The notes under the pieces are model-generated. The model was given only the letters and a program-made list of their open reading frames with translations. It did not search any database and was not told the origin of the DNA. A program made the position numbers and the translations under genes. Shown here piece after piece: positions 8,203-17,073 of a DNA stretch of 64,000 bases (position 1 is the stretch's first letter; each line of letters begins with the position of its first letter). This stretch comes from CAYNZV01 sp965217095 (GTDB taxonomy: Bacteria > Latescibacterota > UBA2968 > UBA8231), in assembly GCA_965217095.1 (NCBI GenBank), contig OZ244235.1, positions 5,332,001-5,396,000 of the forward strand. Direction: 5' to 3'.

Positions 8203-9015
8203 CTAATCGGTTACCGAGCTAAACCGAAAGACCTGCCGGGTTCTTTCAGGAATGTCATTCCAGACCTCCTGGCGAAACCCCATTGTTTGGTGTTGACCAT
8301 GCAAAGCGCGGCGGTAGACCAGCGATAGCATGGTGCGCACCTTCTTGGTCTTGTTGGGCATGCCCCGGTGCCACATTCGCCCATCCCGCAGCACGATGCT
8401 CCCCATCGGCGCCAGCATTCTGCACGAAGTCCGTTCCCCCGTTATTGAATCAAAGTTCCGGATGTCCCCAGGATATGGTCCCGGATAGAGGTGAGTACCC
8501 GGCCAAAGCTCGGTGGCACCAGTCTTCTCATTGAAAGAGACCAGGGGAATGCTGGCCGTCAAAGCCGACGGGGGCAGCGCATACGGGAGATTCTCGAACA
8601 GCGGATCGTGGTCGCGGTGAGCATGCTGCGCCCGTGAACCGGGCCATGAGTTGTTGGTATTGTACGCAGCGCAGAAGAAATCGGACCCGAGTACCTGATC
8701 CAGAATCGGCACGACGAACGGATTCGTCACCACCTTCGGGTCCATGAACGGCATCTCCTTGGGCACTCGCACGCCGAAGATCCCGTGGCCTTTGCCGAAT
8801 GCGTGGGGTCTCTTTGTAGCCCTCGGAATTGCCCTGAAATGCTGCTGGTGCACTGCATCCATGGCGGCGCGAATCTCCTTCAAGAGCGCTGTTGGCACCA
8901 CACCCTCCAGCATTACATAGCCCTCCTCGTCGAGCTTGGTCACACAGTGCTCGAGTCGCGTCTTCGTCAGCTTTCCGCGCTTCAATTCCTGAGGCGTCGG
9001 TTTCATAACAGGCAT
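8203..9015 (-). CDS. Phytanoyl-CoA dioxygenase (PhyH) family protein
   Basis: The 270-aa Fe(II)/2-oxoglutarate dioxygenase has metal ligands in HRD at 133-135 and the distal His216 in DGRMWHRGMPN, followed by RTMLSLVYRR with the probable 2-oxoglutarate Arg. ATELWPGTHLYPG is the family's PGSH-like loop. GAGGAG lies just before the chosen ATG, and a second ATG three codons later is equally possible. The frame extends to 9123 without homology. It is convergent with the Gfo/Idh gene at 7161 and lies downstream of the OPT/DUF6785-like membrane protein gene. Substrate unknown. Confidence 0.88.
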   Translation of the reverse strand: MPVMKPTPQELKRGKLTKTRLEHCVTKLDEEGYVMLEGVVPTALLKEIRAAMDAVHQQHFRAIPRATKRPHAFGKGHGIFGVRVPKEMPFMDPKVVTNPFVVPILDQVLGSDFFCAAYNTNNSWPGSRAQHAHRDHDPLFENLPYALPPSALTASIPLVSFNEKTGATELWPGTHLYPGPYPGDIRNFDSITGERTSCRMLAPMGSIVLRDGRMWHRGMPNKTKKVRTMLSLVYRRALHGQHQTMGFRQEVWNDIPERTRQVFRFSSVTD

Positions 9016-9191
9016 TACTCCTCGCGGTTCTGCCTCTAGGCGACCGCACTCGATGGATGGCCACTCCCACAGCAATAGGGATTGATTGTCCTCGCTAGGC
9101 GACACACTAATAACTGCTGTCACCCCCTAGAATTCAATCGCAGGGAGATGGATTTCGAAGACAGGGCGGCAGCGCCGTCGTCAAGCGCCGC

Positions 9192-11126
9192 TTACCACCG
9201 GTGCAATCGGTGACCCTCCACTGGAAACCATACTACGTCGACGGCGGCACCGATAGCAACGCCAATTACGTACCCAATCCCCAGACCGTAGAAGAAGGGT
9301 TTGCCCGCCACATAAGCCCGAACCCCGCCGTAGCGCATTAGCAGCAGCTTGACGATCCAAACAATGGCGAGGGTGGACCAGTAGAGATCCGGGCCAAAGG
9401 TCCCCTGAAAGGCAAGCCCCACAGGATGCAGCGGAAACCAGTGAAACCGGGCGCGCAGGAACGTCAGGACGGCGGCCTCGACCCAACCAATGGTAAAGAC
9501 GCCGATCTTGCCCCAGTCCCAGACTGTCAGATTCCTCAACCAGTAGACCAGCGGATCCCAGAACACGCCCGTGATCCAGCTTTCCGTCCTCATGGAGTAG
9601 CTGGTCCGCAAGTAGGCACCTTCAATGGAACCCAGGGCAGCCACCAGAAAACCGGTCGCGAAAGCACCCACGACGATGGTAGTCGCCCAACCCCTCTGGT
9701 CCCGCAGCGAAAAAATGCGCAGGTGGTGGGTCAGTGCTGGCCACACGGGAATGACGAAGGTTCCGAAAAAGGCGCGGCTGGTGAACAGTCTGAAGGCAGT
9801 AATGCTACGATGGGACAGGTGGCTGGTACCTATGAGATCCACTATAACGGGCGCCCCCTTGAGAAACGGGCGCAGCGGCATCAAGTAGGCGAAGCCCGTA
9901 GCCGCAATCAGTTTTGACGTGGCAAAGAAGGTCAGTGACATGAGGACGAAGGTTGCCGCCGCCAGAACCGGAGGCATTCCCAGGCTCGTGCCCCAGCCGA
10001 CGATGTAGACGGCGGACAGGATCAAGCCGGCCCAGGCCATCCGGTAGATTCCGGCCATCCTTTTGTCGCCGGTACCGCCGCGCGCCAGGCGCCAGGTCGT
10101 TCGCAGATGCCGGCGGGCCACCCATACGGCCCAGCAGGCGATAAACATCAAGGCGCCGTAGCTCTCCATGAAGAGAATCCTCTCGCCGACGATCTGTTGC
10201 CCTTCTTCACCAACCCCCAGGCCCAGCCCGTTGATCGCTCCACCCTTCAGCGTACTCAACAGTCGGAAGAGAACGAGGCTTCCGAGAATGTCCACCGGAC
10301 ACAGATAGGTGAAGGTCATGATGATCGGCATGTAGCGCAGTTTGATAGATGCCCATTCACCAAAGTTCACACGCATATAGCGAGTCAGAAACTGTAACTC
10401 TAAAACACCGGGGGTGAAATAGGTGACGATGTTGTAGAGGATCGGCACGATGGCTACCGCGAATCCGATCCAGAAAAGGTAGGTGTAAAACAGTGCGGGA
10501 AGCGCTTTGTCTTGCCGTCCCCGAAGCAGATCCACAGGTACTTGAGCAAGTGGAAACGTCAGTTTTTCGTGCTGCTCCCACTGGCGCTGGAAGAGTACTG
10601 TGACGCAGAATGCGAAGATCACCATCGCCATGGAAACGCCGAACCACTGCGCCAGAGGGCCGGTCCACGCCTCCCACGGCACGCCGGCTCCCTGGCGTAG
10701 CCCGAGAAAGAACGGATCAATGACACGCTCCGTTGCAGTCGGGAATAGATGCCATGGCAGATAATCGAAGAACGCCTCGGCATATCCGTTCTCGTGCGAC
10801 GCGTAATAAGTGGGCGAGGCCAGGATCAGGGCCCAGTAGCCCAGCCAGATCGGCACCCCGCCCACGACCCAGAGCATGATCAGGATGGTGAGCAGCTCGC
10901 CCTTGCGCAGTGCCAGGGCGGGGACAATCAGTTTGAGCAGGATGTTGAGGAAGAGCCAGAGGACGAACGGGATGAATACCGCCATCGGGAACTGCGACAT
11001 GGCGAAGTGGCCCGATACGGAGACCCGTGAAATGAAATAGAATGTGGCCGCGATCGTGAGCAGACCAAGTAGGAACCCGCGCAGGGTTATGCGTGGCCGG
11101 CCGTCGTCCCGTGTGGTCTGAGTCAT
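9192..11126 (-). CDS. Large polytopic membrane protein, OPT/DUF6785-like
   Basis: The product is 644 aa with at least a dozen hydrophobic segments, including residues near 14-34, 42-66 and 74-103, and a long series to the C-terminus. Its layout resembles the DUF6785 membrane proteins, which look like oligopeptide-transporter (OPT) relatives. Recognisable blocks are QRQWEQHEKLTFPLAQVP, the glycine-rich GGAINGLGLGVGEEGQ loop and ATSKLIAATGFAYLMPLRPF. GGAGGG precedes the ATG at 11126. A transport role is likely but the cargo is not known. It is separated from the upstream UbiA gene by only 85 bp. Assignment to DUF6785 is from memory of the family and should be treated as tentative. Confidence 0.65.
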   Translation of the reverse strand: MTQTTRDDGRPRITLRGFLLGLLTIAATFYFISRVSVSGHFAMSQFPMAVFIPFVLWLFLNILLKLIVPALALRKGELLTILIMLWVVGGVPIWLGYWALILASPTYYASHENGYAEAFFDYLPWHLFPTATERVIDPFFLGLRQGAGVPWEAWTGPLAQWFGVSMAMVIFAFCVTVLFQRQWEQHEKLTFPLAQVPVDLLRGRQDKALPALFYTYLFWIGFAVAIVPILYNIVTYFTPGVLELQFLTRYMRVNFGEWASIKLRYMPIIMTFTYLCPVDILGSLVLFRLLSTLKGGAINGLGLGVGEEGQQIVGERILFMESYGALMFIACWAVWVARRHLRTTWRLARGGTGDKRMAGIYRMAWAGLILSAVYIVGWGTSLGMPPVLAAATFVLMSLTFFATSKLIAATGFAYLMPLRPFLKGAPVIVDLIGTSHLSHRSITAFRLFTSRAFFGTFVIPVWPALTHHLRIFSLRDQRGWATTIVVGAFATGFLVAALGSIEGAYLRTSYSMRTESWITGVFWDPLVYWLRNLTVWDWGKIGVFTIGWVEAAVLTFLRARFHWFPLHPVGLAFQGTFGPDLYWSTLAIVWIVKLLLMRYGGVRAYVAGKPFFYGLGIGYVIGVAIGAAVDVVWFPVEGHRLHRW

Positions 11127-11211
11127 CGCCGAACCCTCCGCAGGCACGGATCGAAATTGGAACGTTGGATTGGAGAGGTCTCGAGGATTGTGTGTAAGCT
11201 CGCGTGTTAAG

Positions 11212-12012
11212 TCAGAATACCAAGACGCACACACCCAACAGTACCGGCACCCCGTCGACGGCCAAAGCGTATTTCAGGCGACCGCTCCGAGCGGGCAGCA
11301 ATCGTGCATAGGCGGCAGTTATCAAGGCCGCCGCGACAAGCGGCGCTCGCAGCCCAGCCTCGGCTACCGTCGCTGCCAGAGCGACCCCCAGGCAGACAGT
11401 CAGGCACAACCGGCGCGTTCCGGCCACCCCCAGCACTACCGGGACCGTGCAAACGCCGGCGCGCACGTCGTCTACTCGGTCCCGCAGATCGAAGAAGCAG
11501 ACATTGCACAGCACCAGGCCAAGCAGAAAAACAGCCACCATTGCGATGCGGGATGCCGCGGGCAGGATGGCTGGCGTCGGCCACGCCCATAAGACCGGTA
11601 CGGCTACGGCCGCAACCGTGAGGGAAGCGGCTACAAAGAACGGTTTTACAGCCGGAAGCTCGCGTAGTCGACGACCACGAATCGGCGCACCGTAGAGCAA
11701 GGCGGGAGCCGCACCAAGGGCAACGACAATAACTGCCACGGTGGGTGCAGAAAGCAGCTGGACGCCCAAGCTCAGGAAGCCGACGGCCATGGTGTACCAC
11801 CGCAGGGGCTGGACGCGCATGCGTCCGTCAAAGAAATCGTCGACGGCGTAAATCAGTAATGTCGCGCTGAACACTACGCCCGCCGCTGCCACTCCCGTCG
11901 AAAGCCGGAGAGCGGTGGCGGCAAACAGGGTCAGACCAGCGGCCGCCGCCGACACCCACAGATGGGTGTCCACCAGCCCCCGTTCCAAGACCCGGTGCAG
12001 CTTGCTTTTCAT
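11212..12012 (-). CDS. UbiA-family prenyltransferase
   Basis: This 266-aa integral membrane protein has the two Asp-rich Mg-prenyl-diphosphate motifs of UbiA enzymes: VDDFFDGR at 57-64 and DLRDRVDD at 175-182. Between them GAPIRGRRLRELPAVKPFFVA (108-128) corresponds to the conserved loop before a membrane helix. About eight or nine hydrophobic segments are visible. Enzymes of this family prenylate quinones, haem, chlorophylls or lipids; the acceptor is unknown. Its ATG overlaps the stop of the upstream methyltransferase as ATGA, so prenylation and methylation are likely steps of one pathway. The IS inside the methyltransferase probably lowers its expression. Confidence 0.85.
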   Translation of the reverse strand: MKSKLHRVLERGLVDTHLWVSAAAAGLTLFAATALRLSTGVAAAGVVFSATLLIYAVDDFFDGRMRVQPLRWYTMAVGFLSLGVQLLSAPTVAVIVVALGAAPALLYGAPIRGRRLRELPAVKPFFVAASLTVAAVAVPVLWAWPTPAILPAASRIAMVAVFLLGLVLCNVCFFDLRDRVDDVRAGVCTVPVVLGVAGTRRLCLTVCLGVALAATVAEAGLRAPLVAAALITAAYARLLPARSGRLKYALAVDGVPVLLGVCVLVF

Positions 12013-12355
12013 GACGGCTCCGGCTTCCGCTCCGCCACGAGCCCTTCAATCCAGCGCGGCCCGACGCTAAACAGGCCGAAGCGTCGACGTTCGCTTACCA
12101 AAAATCCCGCGGCCGCCAAGTGACCCGGCAGGTCGTGCACCGCATGTATTGCGTTGGCCCCGAAGCGCGCGAAGAAACGCATGGGTAGATCGTGATAAGC
12201 CTGCTGCAGAACATGTCGTCCCCTGGACAATGGCGCGAAATCACCGACGATGAGGCGTCCCCGGGGTTTCAGGTGACTGGCCAGGTTGTCGAGTACTTGC
12301 GGGAGTTGGGTTGGCGCAAAGACGTTCAGGAAGAACTGTGCGACGACCGCGTCAT

Positions 12356-12366
12356 AACCCGCCGTT
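12356..12366. repeat. Left direct repeat flanking the IS (AACCCGCCGTT)
   Basis: An 11-base sequence present at both ends of the element, identical at 13422-13432. It is the target duplication or includes it; IS1595 elements usually duplicate 8 bp, so part of the identity may be chance or element-specific. Confidence 0.85.
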
Positions 12367-13421
12367 GGGGGTATCCATTTAACCGGAGTTACCATATGTT
12401 CAGTGCATGGCGTATCCTCGCGCTGGCAAGCACTACCCGGGCTCGGTTGGCGAGTTTCAAGCCTGGTTTCGAACCGATGCGGACTGCCTGGACTACCTCG
12501 AATGGCTGCGGTGGCCCGACGGCTTCGTCTGTCCGAGTTGCGGCCACGAAGGCGGTTGGCGCTTGGGCGATGGCCGCTTCATGTGTCCGGCGTGTTCGAC
12601 ACGCAGTTCGGTGACGGCCGGTACGATCTTCGATCGGACGCGGACACCCTTGACGATATGGTACACCGCCTGCTGGCTGTTCGCCACCGGTAAAGACGGG
12701 ATCTCGGCGTTGAGCTTGAAGCGAGTACTGGAGATCAGCTCCTACCAGACTGCCTGGGCCATGCTGCACCGCCTGCGGTCGGTGTTGGTACGTCCCGGTC
12801 GGGATCTGCTGAGCGGGACGGTACAGGTGGACGAGACCTACATCGGCGGCGCCGAGCCTGGGCTGGCCGGTGGCCGCGCTAGGGGCAAGAAGGTGCTGAC
12901 CGGTATCGCAGTTGAGGTTCATGAGCCGAGAGGATTGGGGCGGTGCCGCATGTCGCCACTGGCCGATGCCTCTGCCGAGACCTTGCACGCGTTCGTGATG
13001 GATCACGTCGAGCCGGGCTCGACGATCATCACCGACGGGTGGCCCGCTTATCAGGGACTGGCTCAGCTCGGCTACGAGCACGATCGGCGCAGCCAGGGCG
13101 CGGCCCGCGCTCGGGGCGATGATCCCAACAAGCTGTTGCCCGCCGTGCACCGCGTTGTCTCACTGGCCAAGCGGTGGCTGCTGGGAACGCATCAAGGGGC
13201 CGCCGACAGTACCCACATGAGCCACTACCTCAACGAGTTCGTGTTCCGCTTCAATCGCCGCCGCTCCCGCAGCCGCGGCATGGTGTTTTATCGCGTGCTC
13301 GAGCTGGCCGTGGCCCACGAGCCGATGCGTTTCCAGGATCTCATTGCCGACGGCCGAACACTGATGGGACGGCCGAACACTGATGGGGGTCGCGACGCAC
13401 TCCGGTTAAATGGATACCCCC
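12367..13421 (+). mobile_element. IS1595-family insertion sequence, 1,055 bp
   Basis: The element is bounded by perfect 23-bp terminal inverted repeats, 12367-12389 (beginning GGGGGTATCC) and 13399-13421 (ending GGATACCCCC). Direct repeats of 11 bp flank it. It holds one transposase gene on the plus strand, opposite to the methyltransferase that it interrupts. Size, zinc-ribbon transposase and terminal repeats fit IS1595. The restored frame after excision and the perfect repeats suggest recent insertion. Confidence 0.92.
13350..13387. repeat. 19-bp tandem duplication in the transposase gene
   Basis: Two adjacent copies of a 19-base unit beginning ACGGCCGAAC, at 13350-13368 and 13369-13387. 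Nineteen is not a multiple of three, so the second copy moves the reading frame and removes the natural stop codon. Confidence 0.95.
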
Positions 13422-13432
13422 AACCCGCCGTT
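13422..13432. repeat. Right direct repeat flanking the IS (AACCCGCCGTT)
   Basis: Identical to the left copy at 12356-12366. Keeping one copy and deleting the element gives the intact methyltransferase frame. Confidence 0.85.
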
Positions 13433-13813
13433 TTGGGCAGCTGCAAGAGGTCGGCGTGCACCAAATCGACGGCATTTTCGAGGCCGGCTCGACGCAGCCG
13501 GCGCCGCGTGAGCCGCAGCATGGCTCCGCAGCTGTCCACCGCGGTTACGGACAGACCCGCTTGTGCCGCCCAAGGCAGATCGGCGCCAGGGCCGGGTCCG
13601 GCGAACAACACCCGCGATCCGGCGGGAAGGCGCTGCACCGCCCAGCGCTGGCACGCAGGGATCGCGCCCCCGCTGTAGCAGCGAGCCATTGATGCATAGA
13701 GCGGAGCGAAAGGTCCGTAAGTCGACCGTGCCGACGTAGCGGAAGTGTGGGACATGCACCCAAGATCGTACTTGAACCGCGTACTCACCAGATCCCGTGT
13801 TGTGTTTGGTGCC

Positions 13814-14668
13814 CTACTTCTGGGATCTGTCCTTACCGGTGAGACGGCGCTTGCGCGCCTCGTAATTTTCTTCCGCCTGCTCCAGCATCAGCTCCGGCGC
13901 CGGCAGACGGGCCAGCAGCTCCGGACGCTCGCGAACAAAACCCTCGCCGTAGCTCGTTCGCAGGGTTCTGCCCATCTGGCCGACCTCGACCATCAAACGA
14001 CTGCGCGCCAACTCCGGGTCGTGACCTTGCGATTCGTAGAAAGCCTCGCCCTGTACGCGCTTTTCGAACCATTCTGGGGACAGCTCGACCACGAAGTCCA
14101 GCTGGGAGCGATCGAAGACCTCGCCCGGCCAGTAGGTAAGCGGTACGTTGTGCGGCGATCGTTCCACCCCCAGGCGTGGGAAACCTGCTTGCTCTTTCGC
14201 CTCGAGCGCCGCCCGTCCAACCTCGGTGTGGTCGGAACGGTGGGCTACCGGTCTCAAATCGTCGGTAAAGGGAGACTCGGTGATAAGAATGTGGGGACGC
14301 ACCTCGCGGATGAGATCTGCTAGCTGGTCGACCACTTCCGGATACTGCTGCAGGGTAAACGGCTTGTCCGGAAAGTTGAGCATGCGAACATCCGTGACGC
14401 CGAACAAGGCGGCGGCATTGCGCATCTCATTTGCTTTCTGCTCGATGTAGTCATCGATCGACTCGTTGATTATGTCAGGATCGCGGTCCGCTTCCGGCTT
14501 TCTGAGCTCGTCCAGGTAGAGCTCCCGATGGGTGGTTCCACCGTGCGTCACGATACACACGGTCGCCTCGTCTCCGCTTGCGCTGTGGATTCCCAAGGTT
14601 CCGGAAAACCAGGTCCAGTCGTGCGGGTGGGCAGAGACCGTTAGTATGCGCAGCTTCTGTCGGTCCAA
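13814..14668 (-). CDS. PIG-L/LmbE-family deacetylase-like protein with altered active site
   Basis: The product is 284 aa and matches the PIG-L fold: an N-terminal VSAHPHDWTW block at 11-20, VTHGG at 40-44, FGVTDVRMLNFPD in the middle and HRSDHTEVG at 143-151. The family removes N-acetyl groups from GlcNAc-type substrates with zinc held by H-x2-D and a distal His. Here His14, Asp17 and His147 are in place, but the usual catalytic Asp of AHPDD is His16. The start is TTG 14668, five bases after GGGAGG. It is the last gene of an operon with the Gfo/Idh and hydrolase genes, which suggests work on acetylated or acylated amino sugars. Confidence 0.85.
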   Translation of the reverse strand: MDRQKLRILTVSAHPHDWTWFSGTLGIHSASGDEATVCIVTHGGTTHRELYLDELRKPEADRDPDIINESIDDYIEQKANEMRNAAALFGVTDVRMLNFPDKPFTLQQYPEVVDQLADLIREVRPHILITESPFTDDLRPVAHRSDHTEVGRAALEAKEQAGFPRLGVERSPHNVPLTYWPGEVFDRSQLDFVVELSPEWFEKRVQGEAFYESQGHDPELARSRLMVEVGQMGRTLRTSYGEGFVRERPELLARLPAPELMLEQAEENYEARKRRLTGKDRSQK

Positions 14669-14768
14669 ATTGTTCCTCCCTTCAGGTGTTTGCCATGACT
14701 GTTGTGTTATAACTCGTCGCCCCGCATCTCGCTATTGTACCCGACGAGGAACTTGGCGCCGAGGCGAA

Positions 14769-15866
14769 TCAATTTTCCAGGCGCCACATCTCCAACGGAT
14801 GGCGCCGCTCCGCCATCGGCAATGCCACGCGCTGGCCACCCTCCCTATGTGACTGGTAGAGCCCCAGGATCATCTCGAACGCAGCACGACCCTCCTCGCC
14901 ACTGCTGGGCGGCTCGCCGCCACCGTCTCGCGCCGCCATCAGCTCGCGGTACATGGTGGCGATCGCGAAGTCATCTCCCATCTCGCCCACGTGGACCGGT
15001 TGCCAATCGCCGAAATCGGCGGGTGCGCCGTCCATAGGACGCGGCAGATGCCAGAGCTTGTGATCGACCTTTAGGGCGGCGCGGATCGCGAGCTGACCCT
15101 TGGTGCCGAGCACGTCCACGCCGTAATTGGCGTTGTAGTTCTTCTCGTACCCTAGGAAGTGGATTTCACCCAAGATGCCGCCGGGAAATCCGTAGTGTCC
15201 CAGGGCGCGGTCGCCCATGACCGGACCCGAATCGCGGTCGTGATGCGACATCTCCTTGGACTCCATGATGTCGCCGATTGATCCCGGCCGGCCTTCCCAG
15301 TAGACCGTCCCCGAGCACCACTCAGCCGGTCCGCCGAAGCAGAGCATCATGTCGGTCGTATGGGTGCCCATCTCCATAAATTCGTTGCCGCTCTTGCGTC
15401 CGCTTTTGTTGCGGCCCCGTATCATGACGATGTCGCCGATCAGCCCCTCCCGCACCAGATCCTGTCCCTTGCGCATGCCCGCATTGACGTGGTTCTGCTG
15501 GTTGATCGCCAGCTTGGCGCCGCTTTTTGCCGCCGCCGCGACCATCGCATCGGCCTCGACGAGGTCGATGGCGATCGGTTTCTCGCACAGCACGGATATG
15601 CCGCGCTCTAGGGCGGCCAGGGTGGGTGCATGGTGTCCCCGCGTCTGAGTCGCCACCACCACCAGGTCGAGCTCCACCGCATCGCACATCTGGGCGCAAT
15701 CCTCGTAGTCGATCTCCAGCCCGAAGTCTTCCTTCACCTGCTCTCTGGCCCCGTCAAAGGGATCGCACAGGGCGGCGATTTCAAATTCGGGCAGATTGTC
15801 CCGTATCATCCGCAAATGGATGCGTCCCATTCCACCGCAGCCGACTACACCCACTTTGTATGCCAT
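14769..15866 (-). CDS. Gfo/Idh/MocA family oxidoreductase
   Basis: This 365-aa enzyme begins YKVGVVGCGGMGRIH, a clear dinucleotide-binding glycine motif (GCGGMG), and has VLCEKPIAIDL with the EKP signature. INQQNHVNAGM and GTHTTDMMLCFGGPAEWCSG are in the substrate domain; the latter holds a His placed like the catalytic His of inositol dehydrogenases. I chose the second of two close ATGs because GGGGAG stands nine bases before it. The gene lies between hydrolase and deacetylase genes on the same strand with gaps of about 90-100 bp. Substrate unknown, probably a sugar or its acid. Confidence 0.9.
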   Translation of the reverse strand: MAYKVGVVGCGGMGRIHLRMIRDNLPEFEIAALCDPFDGAREQVKEDFGLEIDYEDCAQMCDAVELDLVVVATQTRGHHAPTLAALERGISVLCEKPIAIDLVEADAMVAAAAKSGAKLAINQQNHVNAGMRKGQDLVREGLIGDIVMIRGRNKSGRKSGNEFMEMGTHTTDMMLCFGGPAEWCSGTVYWEGRPGSIGDIMESKEMSHHDRDSGPVMGDRALGHYGFPGGILGEIHFLGYEKNYNANYGVDVLGTKGQLAIRAALKVDHKLWHLPRPMDGAPADFGDWQPVHVGEMGDDFAIATMYRELMAARDGGGEPPSSGEEGRAAFEMILGLYQSHREGGQRVALPMAERRHPLEMWRLEN

Positions 15867-15955
15867 CTTCATCTCCCCTACGTTGCGTTAGTGACCTATC
15901 ACTTACCGCAGCACCCTGGCAGCGCGGCCCGCTCTCGTCCTACCGGAGTCGCCGG

Positions 15956-17073
15956 CTACAACTCCACATGCTCCGTGCTTACAACACACCCGCGATCATC
16001 ATAGAGATTGATAAAGAGGACGGTTGCTGAAGCCGGGACATCGGTCACCAATCTCCCCGAGTCATGGTCGACATCGATCGGAACGCTATTGTACTTCCGA
16101 TCTGACCAAAAGCCGGTCGCTCGTGTATAGCAAACTCTGCATTGACGATGGGACGGACAGCTTCATACGATACCTCGACCTTGGATTCGGAGGTTTGGAA
16201 ATCGATCAAACGGGCCAGCGGAGCTCCGCCGGACAGCACGCTGTCCGCAAACGTTCCGATCTCTGTCGGCGCCCATCCGGACTCATGACCGTGAGGCATT
16301 TCGATCCTTATGCTCAGCGTCCGAGCGGCCTCTGGTAAGCGATACGATTTTTGCAGCGAGTCCAACGGATAAGCGCCATCGTTGGTTCCGGAAACCCAGC
16401 AGCAAGGCATATCGACCTGGGGAAGAAATACGGCCGGATCCCAGGTGCTGAGCCACGGCTCCTCAACTACGTCCGTCCACCCCGAGTTTTCACCAAGAAA
16501 TCCACACCCATATACGGGAACGGCGCATTTAAAACGTTTGTCTACTGCCGCCACGAGACAGGTCAGGTACCCACCCCAGGATATTCCTGTGAGACCTATG
16601 CGATTTTCATCGACTGCCGGATGCGACGCAATCAACGAATGCGCCCGCATCGCCGCGGCAACGGCGTGGTACTGCCACTGCATCGGGATCTCTTCGTGCA
16701 TCTGGTCGAAAGAAGCGTCCCATCCCGGAGGCCCTCCCCACTCGTGGCGTTCGTGAGGCCCTCCAACCGGATCAGGCTGTTCGGGAACACATCCGCATTG
16801 ATCAAAAGTAATCGCCGCGTAGCCACGCCGATTCCAGATCCGAACCCATTCATCGAACGCCGTGCCACGACCGCCGTGGAGAAGCACCATCGCCGGGCAT
16901 TTTGCGTTTTCCTGAAGGTACGGCAGACCCATCCAGGCGAAGACACGCGTTTGTCGAGCTCCCCACGGTTCGCCTTCGAAAAAGAGGGCTTCCACCCCCG
17001 GGGCGCCGAATCCGGGTGCGGCAAAGGTTTCCGGCGGATTTGAAAGCTTTTCAACATCCCAATGTGAGGTCAT
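15956..17073 (-). pseudogene. Alpha/beta hydrolase (acetyl-xylan-esterase-like) with 3' frameshift
   Basis: Residues 1-320 form an alpha/beta hydrolase: MVLLHGGRG near 62-70, nucleophile Ser165 in GISWGG, Asp232 in GTNDGAY and His261 in PHGHESGW. In the present frame it stops at 16045 after a tail without homology. From about 16138 the next frame reads VCYTRATGFWSDRKY, then PASATVLFINLYDDRG, ending VSTEHVEL at 15956. That is the C-terminal beta domain seen in related prolyl-oligopeptidase/acetyl-esterase proteins. One missing base near 16133-16138 explains both; the repaired protein would have 372 aa. The ATG at 17073 follows TTGGAGACACA. As the first gene of the operon it probably deacylates a carbohydrate. 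Confidence 0.82.

Larger units (their letters stand above)
12407..13678 (+). pseudogene. IS1595-family transposase with 3' frameshift from 19-bp duplication
   Basis: The N-terminal zinc ribbon reads CPSCGHEGGWRLGDGRFMCPAC, and the DDE-type domain (ISXO2-like) has VDETYIGG and IITDGWPAY carrying the first two acidic residues. Then comes NKLLPAVHRVVSLAKRWLLGTHQG and a STHMSHYLNEFVFRFNRR C-terminal block. A 19-bp tandem duplication at 13350-13387 shifts the frame at the 3' end. Without it the gene would end at TAA 13407-13409, inside the terminal repeat, as a 327-aa protein. With it the frame leaves the element and runs through the methyltransferase remnant to 13678, adding a foreign tail. The catalytic core is intact, so activity may not be lost. 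Confidence 0.88.
12009..13755 (-). pseudogene. SAM-dependent methyltransferase split by IS1595-type insertion
   Basis: The N-terminal half lies at 13422-13755 (motif I AGPGPGADL and AVDSCGAML) and the C-terminal half at 12009-12355 (YDAVVAQFFLNVF, HLKPRGRLIVGDFAP). They are separated by the insertion element and one copy of an 11-bp direct repeat. Removing the element and one repeat copy restores a 226-codon frame, reading LLQLPKTAG then YDAVVAQ across the joint. I therefore see a formerly intact class I methyltransferase. The start at 13755 is inferred; an upstream ATG/GTG-type start to 13788 is possible. Its stop overlaps the UbiA start. The N-terminal piece could still be translated as a truncated protein. 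Confidence 0.92.
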
